This document shows, piece after piece, positions 14,973 through 22,285 of a stretch of DNA of 22,285 nucleotides. The DNA comes from Candidatus Melainabacteria bacterium. Lineage in GTDB: Bacteria; Cyanobacteriota; Vampirovibrionia; Obscuribacterales; Obscuribacteraceae. The position numbers and the translations under genes are program-made. The DNA lies in assembly GCA_003175915.1 (NCBI GenBank), contig PSRH01000101.1, positions 1-22,285 on the forward strand. The letters are read 5' to 3'. The notes under the pieces were generated by a model. It was not told the DNA's origin and searched no databases. It saw only the letters and a program-made list of their open reading frames with translations. Within the stretch, counting starts at the first letter, position 1; each line of letters starts with the position of its first letter.

Positions 14973-15833
14973 TTAGTCCCAGCTCTTTGCACTTGCTGGT
15001 GGCGGCACCTCGACAAACTCTGAATCACTGAAATCGCAGAGCTGTCTCGCGCGGGCCATATCGTATGGAAGTGCGGCTCTCATATCAGGCGACAGCCTAA
15101 AGATGGATCCTTCTTTGGCAAACAAAATATCGCCGTTACTGTCAATATCAGCCCAATCGAGCTTGCCAAACACAATATCATTTTGTGTCTTCGTCTCACG
15201 GAGCAAAAACTCGGTTATCTCCCAAGGTTCGGAAGGTCCATGGTTGCTTACTGTCATCCACATCTCAAGCTCGAATGCCCTTCCATCATCCAAGGTAAAT
15301 CGTTTGCGGCGGATCTCGGGGTCATGGTGCTGGTTCGTACCCTTTTGCACAAGTCGCCATCCATCACGCTCAAGTCGCAGCGGATATATTCCAAAGCCTT
15401 CCTCGGTGTAACTTGACGCACCGAGCGGCGAAACACGCACCCGCTTCGGTAGTTTGAAGCCTTCAGCAAGATTCGGCTGCTGATTGAGGAGTATTGTGGA
15501 TTCGGATTCAAAAGTTCCGCCCCCGCCCCATGTGCTTCCATTCGGCCAGAGCAAGAGAGCCGTTAGAAATGGGGGCTTGCTTACCGCTGTCCATGACCGG
15601 TATGGAGGCTTTTGATTAGCGGCAAAATATATGAGCTTACTACCCGAAGGAGAAAGGTCTGCTCTGCGCTCATAGATTCGTCCTTTGAACCATTGGCCGG
15701 GTTCAAATGAATCGACGCGCGTATCCCAACGGATGAGCCGAACGAGCTTTGATGGACCTCGTCTGAACACGACTGCTGAGTGTCCTGATCGAGGCAATAT
15801 TGCAAATAGTCTTACTGCCGGTTTTTGAGTCAT
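14973..15833 (-). CDS. Conserved protein of unknown function
   Basis: 286 residues from ATG 15833. An in-frame TTG at 15884 would add 17 residues and overlap the stop of the upstream VWA gene by 4 bases, but the conserved-looking part (AVRLFAILPRSGHSAVVFRR) begins just after the ATG. There is no signal peptide or membrane helix. The first half has strong signatures, including IRWDTRVDSFEPGQWFKGRI, DLSPSGSKLIYFAA and WTAVSKPPFLTALLLWP. I recall these from an uncharacterised family found in scattered bacteria. The second half has WYx-type strand patterns and an acidic C-terminus. The repeated strand/turn look (DLSPSGSKLIYF, DIDSNGDILFA) is reminiscent of beta-propeller proteins, but this is only an impression. 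It is the last gene of the minus-strand block, 47 bp after the VWA gene. Confidence 0.75.
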   Translation of the reverse strand: MTQKPAVRLFAILPRSGHSAVVFRRGPSKLVRLIRWDTRVDSFEPGQWFKGRIYERRADLSPSGSKLIYFAANQKPPYRSWTAVSKPPFLTALLLWPNGSTWGGGGTFESESTILLNQQPNLAEGFKLPKRVRVSPLGASSYTEEGFGIYPLRLERDGWRLVQKGTNQHHDPEIRRKRFTLDDGRAFELEMWMTVSNHGPSEPWEITEFLLRETKTQNDIVFGKLDWADIDSNGDILFAKEGSIFRLSPDMRAALPYDMARARQLCDFSDSEFVEVPPPASAKSWD

Positions 15834-15880
15834 ACATCGTTCCGAATTATACAGTTCTTGGTGTTGGCGGTAGTCTATTT

Positions 15881-17836
15881 TCAATAAACTGATTTGGCCG
15901 GCCGCAACACTGCCATACTGCGGGCGACGGAGCGGAATGCGTCGACCAAGTCTTTAGCGTCAGTCACAGGTATGTACACTGCGTGATTTCCCGATTCATA
16001 AGCCAGTCCCCGGCCGGAGCCGCTATGTCCATCGCCCAGAAACTCCCGTTGCAGCGGCAGAATGTCCGGATTTTGGGCAAATCCCACGGTATATATGGGT
16101 ATGCCGTTGTCGCAGGCCCGTTTCGCTTGTTTCATGGCAAGCGAATTGGCAGATACTACGTCGACTGGCTCGTTGGCCACACCGTCCGTGAAAAGCAGAA
16201 TCGCCTTTTTGGCATCGGATCTCGACTTCTTCGGATTAGTTAATTGGTCAACTGCTAATTGCAAGGAAACGGCTATGTGAGTTGTGCCCGTTGGTCCGAG
16301 ACCGAGTATATGGCTGTCCGGAATCTTATCGATGTTGCCGATACCAGTGCCGTCAAAAGTGGTGAAAATGTCTCCCATTTTTGAGAATCTTTGATCGAGA
16401 TCTAAGAGCGGAAGTGGATAAGTGTCAAATCCACCCGGATCGTAGCGGGCGTCTATTTTGTCCCACGTCACTCTCCAGTTATCGTCGGAGGCAATGCCGG
16501 CCGTGTTGGAAAAGGTGTCCAGACCGAAATGAACATCGGCGCTTAAATTCGTAGTCTCCAGGAATTTGAAGAGAGCATCTCGTGCCTGGTTGAATGGCTG
16601 TCGAGACGTTTGCACTTGGGTCCAGTAGTTCACGTAGTAGCCGTGCTTTGGTACGATGCCTTTGAGAGCCGGATTGGTCTTATACTTTTCACCACCTTTG
16701 CTCTTGTTGAAAACATCTTTGTTTTCGAGATTACCGCGCGAAGCCTCAAGGCAAGTTTCAACGTTAGGATAGCTGAAGCCAGAATTGTCCTGGACTTTGC
16801 AAACGAGATCTGTATAACCGTTGGGATAGATATCAGGATCCACTTTATGGCCTTTGCGATCGTCCGGATGATCCGGGTCAAAATTACCCGGTGGCTTGCC
16901 TTGCTCTGGCACAGAGAAGAGTACTACGTGTTCTTTGGGAAGGAGCGGCGGATCTGGTGGCATTGGGTCCGGTGGAGTTGCCCCGTGTTCGGCACGGAGC
17001 GTCGCCAATTTATTAGGGTTCGGAAATGCTCCTTCTGACCAGATCCACGGTGTACCGTTTCCAGTTAGTCCACCATAGGCTCCGTATGAAAGATTTTGCG
17101 GCCAGAATGCATTGACCGCTGAACCAGCGGTGGGAGGCCTGAAGACATTTTTTATCGTATCGGAGGCGAGAGTCTGGTATTCCACCATTTGCGCTTCAGG
17201 CTTTTTGGCACCATTCCAAAAGCGCTTCACCAAAGATATCTGGGTCTGGTCATCCATAGAGCCTGACAGATCAAAGCAGATAAATAAGTCGAGCTTTGGT
17301 AACCCACCTACGGCAACTGCGTTTGTCACAAAGGTAGGTTGCAGACCAATGAATGCAGCAAACGCGGGTGTTTCTCTATATTGAGCGTTCACCCTGACGC
17401 GTTTAGCGTTATTACTTCCCCGTTCTTGGAAGTTGCCGTCGTAGTCCTCAAGCGAAATATTTAATACTGCCGTATGAGCATTTGTAGGTGGTCCAGAACG
17501 AGCATCATAGGCATGGACGTCGACATTGTGCGGGCCAAATCTAGTTGTGCCGACGCTGTTTTGCTCGAAGGTGACGGCTGCAGTTTCGATGGCCAAGTCA
17601 TGGATGGCAGCCAGGCTTAAATCTTTCGGCGCACTGGCAATCGCCGCTGAACCGGCTAGAGCAGCAGCGTCAGTAACGTTGCGGAGCTCCTGAGTGATCA
17701 AGTTATAGCGCATCAATTCGAAAGCAAGCAAGCCAGCTGGCAGGATCATGAAAGCTGCGATGAACAACGTGAGGACGACGAAACCTACTCCAAGTGGTTT
17801 ACGTCCTGAGCGAGATCGGTGAAAGGTGTGTTTCAT
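15881..17836 (-). CDS. TadG-like protein with VWA domain, paralogue B
   Basis: 651 residues. The N-terminus fits the TadG family: a membrane helix (about 16-41, containing ILPAGLLAFE), then the LRNVTDAAALAGSAA motif (51-65) typical of TadE/G proteins. The body is a VWA domain with metal site DLSGS (189-193), Thr519 in TGTTHIA, and Asp551 in LLFTDGVANEP, so the metal-dependent adhesion site is complete. About 200 residues (roughly 205-410) are inserted between the DxSGS loop and the next helix. They include a Pro-rich part (PPDPMPPDPPLLP) and the block YPNVETCLEASRGNLE. TadG proteins are anchored in the inner membrane and reach into the periplasm; here a ligand-binding role is inferred from the VWA site. 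ATG 17836 has a weak AGG upstream. It is closely related to the protein at 19273-21183. Confidence 0.88.
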   Translation of the reverse strand: MKHTFHRSRSGRKPLGVGFVVLTLFIAAFMILPAGLLAFELMRYNLITQELRNVTDAAALAGSAAIASAPKDLSLAAIHDLAIETAAVTFEQNSVGTTRFGPHNVDVHAYDARSGPPTNAHTAVLNISLEDYDGNFQERGSNNAKRVRVNAQYRETPAFAAFIGLQPTFVTNAVAVGGLPKLDLFICFDLSGSMDDQTQISLVKRFWNGAKKPEAQMVEYQTLASDTIKNVFRPPTAGSAVNAFWPQNLSYGAYGGLTGNGTPWIWSEGAFPNPNKLATLRAEHGATPPDPMPPDPPLLPKEHVVLFSVPEQGKPPGNFDPDHPDDRKGHKVDPDIYPNGYTDLVCKVQDNSGFSYPNVETCLEASRGNLENKDVFNKSKGGEKYKTNPALKGIVPKHGYYVNYWTQVQTSRQPFNQARDALFKFLETTNLSADVHFGLDTFSNTAGIASDDNWRVTWDKIDARYDPGGFDTYPLPLLDLDQRFSKMGDIFTTFDGTGIGNIDKIPDSHILGLGPTGTTHIAVSLQLAVDQLTNPKKSRSDAKKAILLFTDGVANEPVDVVSANSLAMKQAKRACDNGIPIYTVGFAQNPDILPLQREFLGDGHSGSGRGLAYESGNHAVYIPVTDAKDLVDAFRSVARSMAVLRPAKSVY

Positions 17837-17879
17837 AGATCATTACCTGAGTGAGCAAATTTTATTGCTATATTCTCAA

Positions 17880-18680
17880 TCAGTTGCCGCCTGTGGTGGC
17901 AGGGGGTGGTGGCGCGGGAGATGCCGGTGCTTCTATTGATACTTCGCTTGGAGGAATCGGTCCCGATGATTTTTCTGATTGTGGTAAATGGGTCACCTTG
18001 TTTGAATAATCAATTGAACCAATAGCAGGATCGACATGTTGAATTGGCCTGGACGCCGCGGTCTCAGGATCGGTCCAGACAGCGCCATTGACCGGACCGC
18101 GTTTTGGTTCGGACTTCTTCACGCTAAAGGATCTGAATGGTCGCTCTCCTCGTGAATCGACGTCCACCGGTATGTACGTTACTGGTGGAGCAAAGGTACC
18201 GTTCATAATCGGATAGACATAGGTTCTAGTGTAGTCGTAGGGTCCGGTTAGAAACTGGAGTCCAAATACATCAATTGGTACCGGCAGTCGGATCGTGCTG
18301 CGCATCGTCACTGCTACAAATGGTGATCCACTCGATGGCCGAGTTCCGTTTGGATTTTCCACAAAGCGAAAATCACGTTCGTCATCTTCGATTCTGGGCT
18401 GACCAATGAAATAACCATCGGTCTGGTGAGCAAGAGCAGCTTGTTGCGCAGCCACTAGTGCTGCCGGACGAGTCGGCATGGCGCCGGCAGCCCGGGCAGC
18501 GTCTCTTGCTGCGGAGTCAAGAATGGTAAACCCCCAGACTGCCACGAAGATGTTAAAGGACAAGGTTACGAATATAACTAAAAGTATGGCAATAACAGTG
18601 ACTTCCAGGGACACTTGGCCCCTTATGCTTCGCATCTTTATCACCCAGGCGGGAATTCTGTTATGCGGGAAAATTTGCAT
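17880..18680 (-). CDS. TadE-like minor pseudopilin
   Basis: 266 residues. The N-terminus has a prepilin-type leader ending RG, followed by QVSLEVTVIAILLVIFVTL. Cleavage after Gly would place Glu at +5, as in type IV pilins and TadE. The motif DSAARDAARAAG after the helix is characteristic of TadE. The rest (about 60-266) is predicted extracytoplasmic, with a strand-rich middle (VAVTMRSTIRLPV) and a low-complexity Pro/Ala/Gly tail (PASPAPPPPATTGGN). The usual TadE is shorter (about 130-200). ATG 18680 lies 11 bp after the previous stop. An alternative ATG at 18635 has GGTGAT upstream and leaves a 6-residue leader. It probably assembles with the neighbouring TadE-like and TadG-like proteins. 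Confidence 0.8.
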   Translation of the reverse strand: MQIFPHNRIPAWVIKMRSIRGQVSLEVTVIAILLVIFVTLSFNIFVAVWGFTILDSAARDAARAAGAMPTRPAALVAAQQAALAHQTDGYFIGQPRIEDDERDFRFVENPNGTRPSSGSPFVAVTMRSTIRLPVPIDVFGLQFLTGPYDYTRTYVYPIMNGTFAPPVTYIPVDVDSRGERPFRSFSVKKSEPKRGPVNGAVWTDPETAASRPIQHVDPAIGSIDYSNKVTHLPQSEKSSGPIPPSEVSIEAPASPAPPPPATTGGN

Positions 18681-18691
18681 CGAAAAAATTC

Positions 18692-19207
18692 TTACTTGGT
18701 GAGAACGTCTGGGTCTTCCACATAAGATTGAGCGCTGACAGTGAGCGGATAAGAGGAAGTCAGTCCAGGCACTTTTGTACCCATCCAGTTACTCCCCATC
18801 GTAAAGAGTGGTGCCACTTCTGCTTTGGCCACAGCCTTTAAAAGATATACGTTGTTTATCGTATCAACTGATCCGAGAGCCAGTCCCTCAGGTTCATCGT
18901 GGGGGGCGCTACCATCGAGCGGTTTAACAATGACATACATGGTCTCGGAAGCGGTTACACCTGTAAAGCGAGCTAGATCGCCCTTGAACGTGTTGCGGGC
19001 TATTTCGCGAGCTTCAGAGTATGAATCGGCACGAGCCGCTCGCGCACAACTATCGCGTACGGCAAAATCTAGCATTACGATACGGTAGGTCAGCGTCGCT
19101 AAAATCAAAAGGGGTAAGGCCAATCCGATGAATAAAAACCAGAGCGTGATTGGCGCTTCGGCGAGCACATTAGCAATTCGCGACCTTTGCCGATTCCTTA
19201 TGATCAT
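18692..19207 (-). CDS. TadE-like protein with unusual leader
   Basis: 171 residues. A basic N-terminus (MIIRNRQRSR) is followed by IANVLAEAPITLWFLFIGLALPLLI and then VRDSCARAARADSYSEA, the TadE-like motif. A Glu sits at +5 if cleavage falls after Ala12 (IA/NVLAE), but the Gly normally required at -1 is absent. It may therefore be uncleaved or processed by an enzyme that accepts Ala. The C-terminal part is small and extracytoplasmic. GGGA lies 8 bases before ATG 19207. It precedes the second TadE-like gene by 11 bp, so the two are probably translated together as partners. Confidence 0.75.
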   Translation of the reverse strand: MIIRNRQRSRIANVLAEAPITLWFLFIGLALPLLILATLTYRIVMLDFAVRDSCARAARADSYSEAREIARNTFKGDLARFTGVTASETMYVIVKPLDGSAPHDEPEGLALGSVDTINNVYLLKAVAKAEVAPLFTMGSNWMGTKVPGLTSSYPLTVSAQSYVEDPDVLTK

Positions 19208-19272
19208 GCGAGATCCCGAAGTCTAGAATAGGCAACATTAGCAGTATATCACACGGTTCTGAGGCAGAAGCT

Positions 19273-21183
19273 CTATTTGTTTTGCCTCAACACCACCAGA
19301 CTTCTTGCTATTGTTTGGAAACAATCCTTTAGATCTTTCATGGTGTGCACAGACGTATAGGTTGCATGATTACCAGAAGCATAGGCTATGCCCATCCCAG
19401 AACCATGTTTTCCATCACCTAAGAGTTTATCTTCGAGGGGCTTAACGTCATTGTTCTGGGAAAAACCAATTGTGTAAATTGGTATTCCAGCCTGACACGC
19501 CCGTTGGGCTTCCTTCATAGCAGCTGAGTTGGCGGAATAAATGTCGAATGGTTCGTTCGCTACTCCGTCTGTAAAGAGAACTATGGCCTTTTTTGCCTGA
19601 TGGCGCGATTTGCCAGAGTCGGCCAATTGCTCAATAGCCACGTGTAAAGGGGCAGCGATATTCGTTTTGCCAGTTGCACCAATTGCTAACCTGTGATTGT
19701 CCGGCGTTCCTTCGATGTTGCCGACTGAGGTGCCCTGGAAAGCGCTAATAATTTCCGGGTACTTGCCTGACTGTTGGTCCAGGTTGATCAATGGCGTAGG
19801 AAACAGGTCGCTGCCACCTGCGGCGTAATTGCCATCAATTTTGCAGGAAGTAGTTTTCCAGTAGTCGCCAGGATTCTCTCCAGCGGTATCAGAGAATACA
19901 TCAACTCCAAAATGTGCATCGGCACTTTGATTAACCGAATCGAGGAAGCTCAAAACGATACTTCTTACATCTGAGATCGGCTGCGAAGACTGTTGAACCT
20001 GTGTCCAGTAGTTGGCATAGTATCCAGGCTTGGGTGTGACGCCCTGCAATTCTGGATTGATCTTGGTATTTTCACCACCCCTGCTCTGGTCAAAGGCTTT
20101 TTTACTTTCCAGGTTTCCGCGCGATGCTTCTAAGCAAGTCGCTAAGTTCGGATAAAGGTAGCCGGCGTTGTTTGGTACTTTCACTATCAGATCGGTGTAG
20201 CCAGTTGGATTTGCCTCCGGCTCTACACCATTTCCCCCGGAATTTCCTGGTTTTTTAGGATCGTAGTTTCCGGGAGGCTGGCCCTGCTCAGGTAGAGAGT
20301 TGTCCGATTTAAAGGGTAGATTGTTTGCTAGCAACTTGGGGATCTTTGCGCACCTCAACCGATTCATTTTATTGGCTGCCGGTTGTGGTCCTTCAGAAAA
20401 TACCCAGGGGCTGCCGTTAGCATCTTGACCGCCGTAGGAGCCATAAGATAGGTTTTGCGGCCAAAATGCATTGAGCGCAGTACCTGTTGGTGGCGGTTTG
20501 AACAGGTCGTAGATTGTGCCATTCGCTAAGCGCTTGTAGTCCACCATTCTCTCGTTCGCATTCCAGTAACGCCTGAGCAGCGAAACTTCAGTCTGGTCGT
20601 CCATGGAACCAGAAGCATCAAAACATATGAACACATCTAGTTTCGGTAAGCCACCATTAGCGGTGGCGCTGACAATCATGGTCGGATCGAGATTGAGGAA
20701 ATAGGCGAAAGCAGGTTTATCCTTATAAAGGGAATGTACTCGCAACTTTTTGACCAGGGTGCTACCAACGGACTGCATATTGTCCTGGTTGTCTAGCAAG
20801 GCAACATTTAAAGTGGCTTGGTAGGGCTGTTTCGGTGGCTCTGAGGTGAGTGAATTAGCGTGGAGCGTAACATTGCTAGGGCTGAATTTTGTCGATCCCA
20901 CGCTATTTTGCTCGAATGTGATAAGAGCCGACTCGATTGCTAGGTTGTGGATACTGGGTAGGGAGAGCGTGCGCGGGGCGCTGACCATAGCGGCGGAACC
21001 GGCCAGCGCTGCTGCATCGGTGACGTTGCTCAGTTCTTGCGCGAGCAGGTTATAACGGGCCAATTCAAAGGCAAGCAATCCCGCCGGTAAGATAACGAAA
21101 ACAGCGACAAAAAAGGTCAAGACGAAAAAGCCTACGCCGAGACGATTGCGGCTCCGAGAGCTTCGACTAAGATTGCGCTTCAT
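19273..21183 (-). CDS. TadG-like protein with VWA domain, paralogue A
   Basis: 636 residues, with the same layout as the 651-residue protein at 15881-17836. It has a membrane helix at about 16-41, NVTDAAALAGSAA (53-65), metal site DASGS (189-193), Thr507 in TGKTNIA, and Asp539 in VLFTDGVANEP. By hand alignment about 70 of the first 100 residues are identical and no gaps are needed through residue 200. The inserted segment (about 205-398) keeps the blocks NAFWPQNLSYG, PEQGQPPGNYDP and CLEASRGNLE, but lacks the long Pro-rich run of paralogue B. The ribosome site is weak (CAGG directly before ATG 21183). The gene is first in the TadG-TadE-TadE-TadG series, 65 bp before the next gene. The two TadG-like genes arose by duplication and have since diverged. 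Confidence 0.88.
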   Translation of the reverse strand: MKRNLSRSSRSRNRLGVGFFVLTFFVAVFVILPAGLLAFELARYNLLAQELSNVTDAAALAGSAAMVSAPRTLSLPSIHNLAIESALITFEQNSVGSTKFSPSNVTLHANSLTSEPPKQPYQATLNVALLDNQDNMQSVGSTLVKKLRVHSLYKDKPAFAYFLNLDPTMIVSATANGGLPKLDVFICFDASGSMDDQTEVSLLRRYWNANERMVDYKRLANGTIYDLFKPPPTGTALNAFWPQNLSYGSYGGQDANGSPWVFSEGPQPAANKMNRLRCAKIPKLLANNLPFKSDNSLPEQGQPPGNYDPKKPGNSGGNGVEPEANPTGYTDLIVKVPNNAGYLYPNLATCLEASRGNLESKKAFDQSRGGENTKINPELQGVTPKPGYYANYWTQVQQSSQPISDVRSIVLSFLDSVNQSADAHFGVDVFSDTAGENPGDYWKTTSCKIDGNYAAGGSDLFPTPLINLDQQSGKYPEIISAFQGTSVGNIEGTPDNHRLAIGATGKTNIAAPLHVAIEQLADSGKSRHQAKKAIVLFTDGVANEPFDIYSANSAAMKEAQRACQAGIPIYTIGFSQNNDVKPLEDKLLGDGKHGSGMGIAYASGNHATYTSVHTMKDLKDCFQTIARSLVVLRQNK

Positions 21184-21244
21184 CCTGAGGGATCGATCTG
21201 GTTTAATTTTTTGACTCTGATACTACTTATGACCAGTGACAGAG

Positions 21245-21263
21245 TGCTGTGATATTCACAGCA
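21245..21263 (-). terminator. Perfect short hairpin between reductase and TadG-like gene
   Basis: TGCTGTGA (21245-21252) and TCACAGCA (21256-21263) form an 8-bp stem with a 3-base loop, 10 bases after the reductase stop on the minus strand. There is no T-run, so it is a weak terminator, an attenuator-like pause site or a protein site upstream of the TadG-like gene. Confidence 0.35.
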
Positions 21264-21273
21264 TATCATGGTC

Positions 21274-22116
21274 TCAGAGCACTGCTAACGGAACATCATC
21301 TGTCGGTGCCGGGAAAGCTTTATCTATAGCGGCAATGTCGTCCTGATCCAGCTTTACTTTGTGAGCCGCAGCATTTTCTTCCGTGTGACTGGCAACAGAT
21401 GATTTGGGAATGCCAAAGAGAGCCTGGTCCCTGATCGTGAAGGCCAGGATAATCTGTCTGATTGTGGCTTTATGCTTAGCCGCGATCTGCTGGAGAGCTT
21501 GACCTTGACCGGAAGAAGGAGGCGGGATTTTGCCGAAGGGGGAATAGCCTACAATACTAATTTTTTCCTTCTTGCAAAATGGAATTAAGCGCCGCTCAAT
21601 GCCACGCTCACCAAGGTTATAGAGAACTTGATTGCAGACAATCCGCTCCTTTTTCAAATAGCGCATTGCCTCTTCCAGATCTTTAACATCAAAGTTGCTG
21701 ACGCCGAGCGAGCGGATTTTTCCAGTCTTAACCAATTCCTCAAGAGCGCGCATGGTGTCTTCAAGTGGCAGAGAACCGCGCCAGTGAAGCAAGAAGCAAT
21801 CTAGATAGTCGGTGCCCAGGCGTTTGAGCGAATGCTCGCAAGCCTGAATCGTTCCAGCAAACGAAGCATTGGAAGGAAGCACCTTACTAACTATAAATAG
21901 TTGCTGTCGTGGAAGATCCTTGATTGCTTCCGCCAGCAATTCCTCAGCACCGGTATACATTTCTGCAGTGTCGATATGAACCATTCCCAAATCAATGCCA
22001 CGTCTGATTGCCTGTTTGGCCTTTTCGCGTGCTTTGCCTGATTCGGCTATTTGCCACGTTCCTTGACCTATGGCAGCTACCTTTACCTGATCGGGACCGA
22101 ATGGCCTGGAAATCAT
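21274..22116 (-). CDS. Aldo/keto reductase
   Basis: NAD(P)H-dependent carbonyl reductase of the AKR superfamily, a cytoplasmic TIM barrel. It has 280 residues from ATG 22116, which has GGAG 8 bases upstream. A GTG at 22140 would add 8 residues but has a poorer site. The catalytic tetrad is complete: Asp49 (HIDTAEMY), Tyr54, Lys78 (IVSKVLP) and His111 (LLHWRG). The family signature LGVSNFDVKDLEEA and the cofactor-binding segment IPKSSVASHTEEN (Lys-Ser-Ser) are also visible. It resembles the group of 2,5-diketo-gluconate reductase-like enzymes, but the substrate is not set by sequence. The next minus-strand gene starts 90 bp away past a hairpin, so a shared operon is possible but not shown. Confidence 0.92.
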   Translation of the reverse strand: MISRPFGPDQVKVAAIGQGTWQIAESGKAREKAKQAIRRGIDLGMVHIDTAEMYTGAEELLAEAIKDLPRQQLFIVSKVLPSNASFAGTIQACEHSLKRLGTDYLDCFLLHWRGSLPLEDTMRALEELVKTGKIRSLGVSNFDVKDLEEAMRYLKKERIVCNQVLYNLGERGIERRLIPFCKKEKISIVGYSPFGKIPPPSSGQGQALQQIAAKHKATIRQIILAFTIRDQALFGIPKSSVASHTEENAAAHKVKLDQDDIAAIDKAFPAPTDDVPLAVL

Positions 22117-22244
22117 ATTCAGAACTCCGCTTATTAACACCTATTCAAATATGCAGTTTTATGGTTGACGCTCAGATAAATATACAGAGGGCTTTCTTCC
22201 AGGGATATCACCAAAAATGAACATGTCGAATTATTTCCAGACAA

Positions 22245-22258
22245 TGCACAATAGTGCA
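22245..22258. promoter_or_regulatory. Operator-like palindrome upstream of the reductase
   Basis: TGCAC (22245-22249) and GTGCA (22254-22258) form a perfect inverted repeat around 4 bases, about 130 bp upstream of ATG 22116. Its size suits a dimeric regulator, but it is short enough to occur by chance. Confidence 0.25.
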
Positions 22259-22274
22259 AGTGCCAAGTAAAGCG

Positions 22275-22285
22275 CCCCTTTGGGG
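22275..22285. terminator. Half of a probable terminator at the window edge
   Basis: CCCC-TTT-GGGG (22275-22285) begins a GC-rich hairpin that the window cuts. The preceding AAAGCG suggests that the missing side continues CGCTTT, which would make a two-way terminator; that part is not visible. Confidence 0.4.

Noticed and set aside
14964..14980. Two-way terminator between the convergent genes
   Set aside because: Only a 4-bp GACT/AGTC stem is present across the two stop codons, too weak to call.
16610..17038. 142-codon open frame on the plus strand
   Set aside because: Opposite the VWA/TadG-like gene B, which has a complete metal site and a paralogue.
21247..21261. TGTGA...TCACA as a CRP-type site
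   Set aside because: The half-sites are 3 bases apart; CRP sites need 6, so only the hairpin is reported.

Overview
The window reads as a piece of chromosome from a Gram-negative (two-membrane) bacterium. It carries a tripartite RND efflux system with a TolC-type outer-membrane channel, several Sec-exported or membrane-anchored proteins, and TadE/TadG-like pilus-related proteins. Base composition looks balanced, at about half G+C by eye. No ribosomal RNA, tRNA, insertion sequence, integrase, phage gene or CRISPR array is visible, so this looks like ordinary chromosome rich in lineage-specific genes. The mix of TPR proteins, many unknown exported proteins and TadG-like VWA proteins would suit a deep-branching group such as the Obscuribacterales/Melainabacteria or the Planctomycetes. 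That is a guess from gene style, not a measured assignment.

Left part, plus strand. Positions 1-5498 hold an efflux operon in the order RND pump (5' end cut off by the window), periplasmic adaptor, outer-membrane channel. A small membrane protein follows (5739-5981), then a 363-bp gap with three inverted repeats in its middle. Next comes a two-gene unit: a membrane-anchored, thioredoxin-like (RedB-like) protein and a 918-residue hybrid histidine kinase with a complete His-Asp-Asp-His phosphorelay. The pair may form one sensory module.

Middle part, plus strand. From 9899 to 14966 there is an exported Ser/Thr/Pro-rich protein, a possible 31-residue single-pass membrane peptide, an exported protein of unknown function, a short-chain dehydrogenase/reductase, an unknown membrane-anchored protein, and a 669-residue TPR protein with one N-terminal membrane anchor. 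The last two are 4 bp apart and should be co-transcribed. They end tail-to-tail against the minus-strand block.

Right part, minus strand (read right to left). An aldo/keto reductase comes first (22116-21274). Then follows a compact set: VWA/TadG-like protein A, two TadE-like proteins, VWA/TadG-like protein B (a clear paralogue of A), and a conserved protein of unknown function. The TadE/TadG set has no secretion ATPase, secretin, platform protein, Flp pilin or prepilin peptidase in the window. The two VWA proteins share an insertion of about 200 residues inside the VWA domain, just after the metal-site loop. This duplicated TadG-TadE-TadE-TadG cluster is the most unusual system here. It could make a pilus-tip, adhesin or cell-envelope complex, but that role is inferred.
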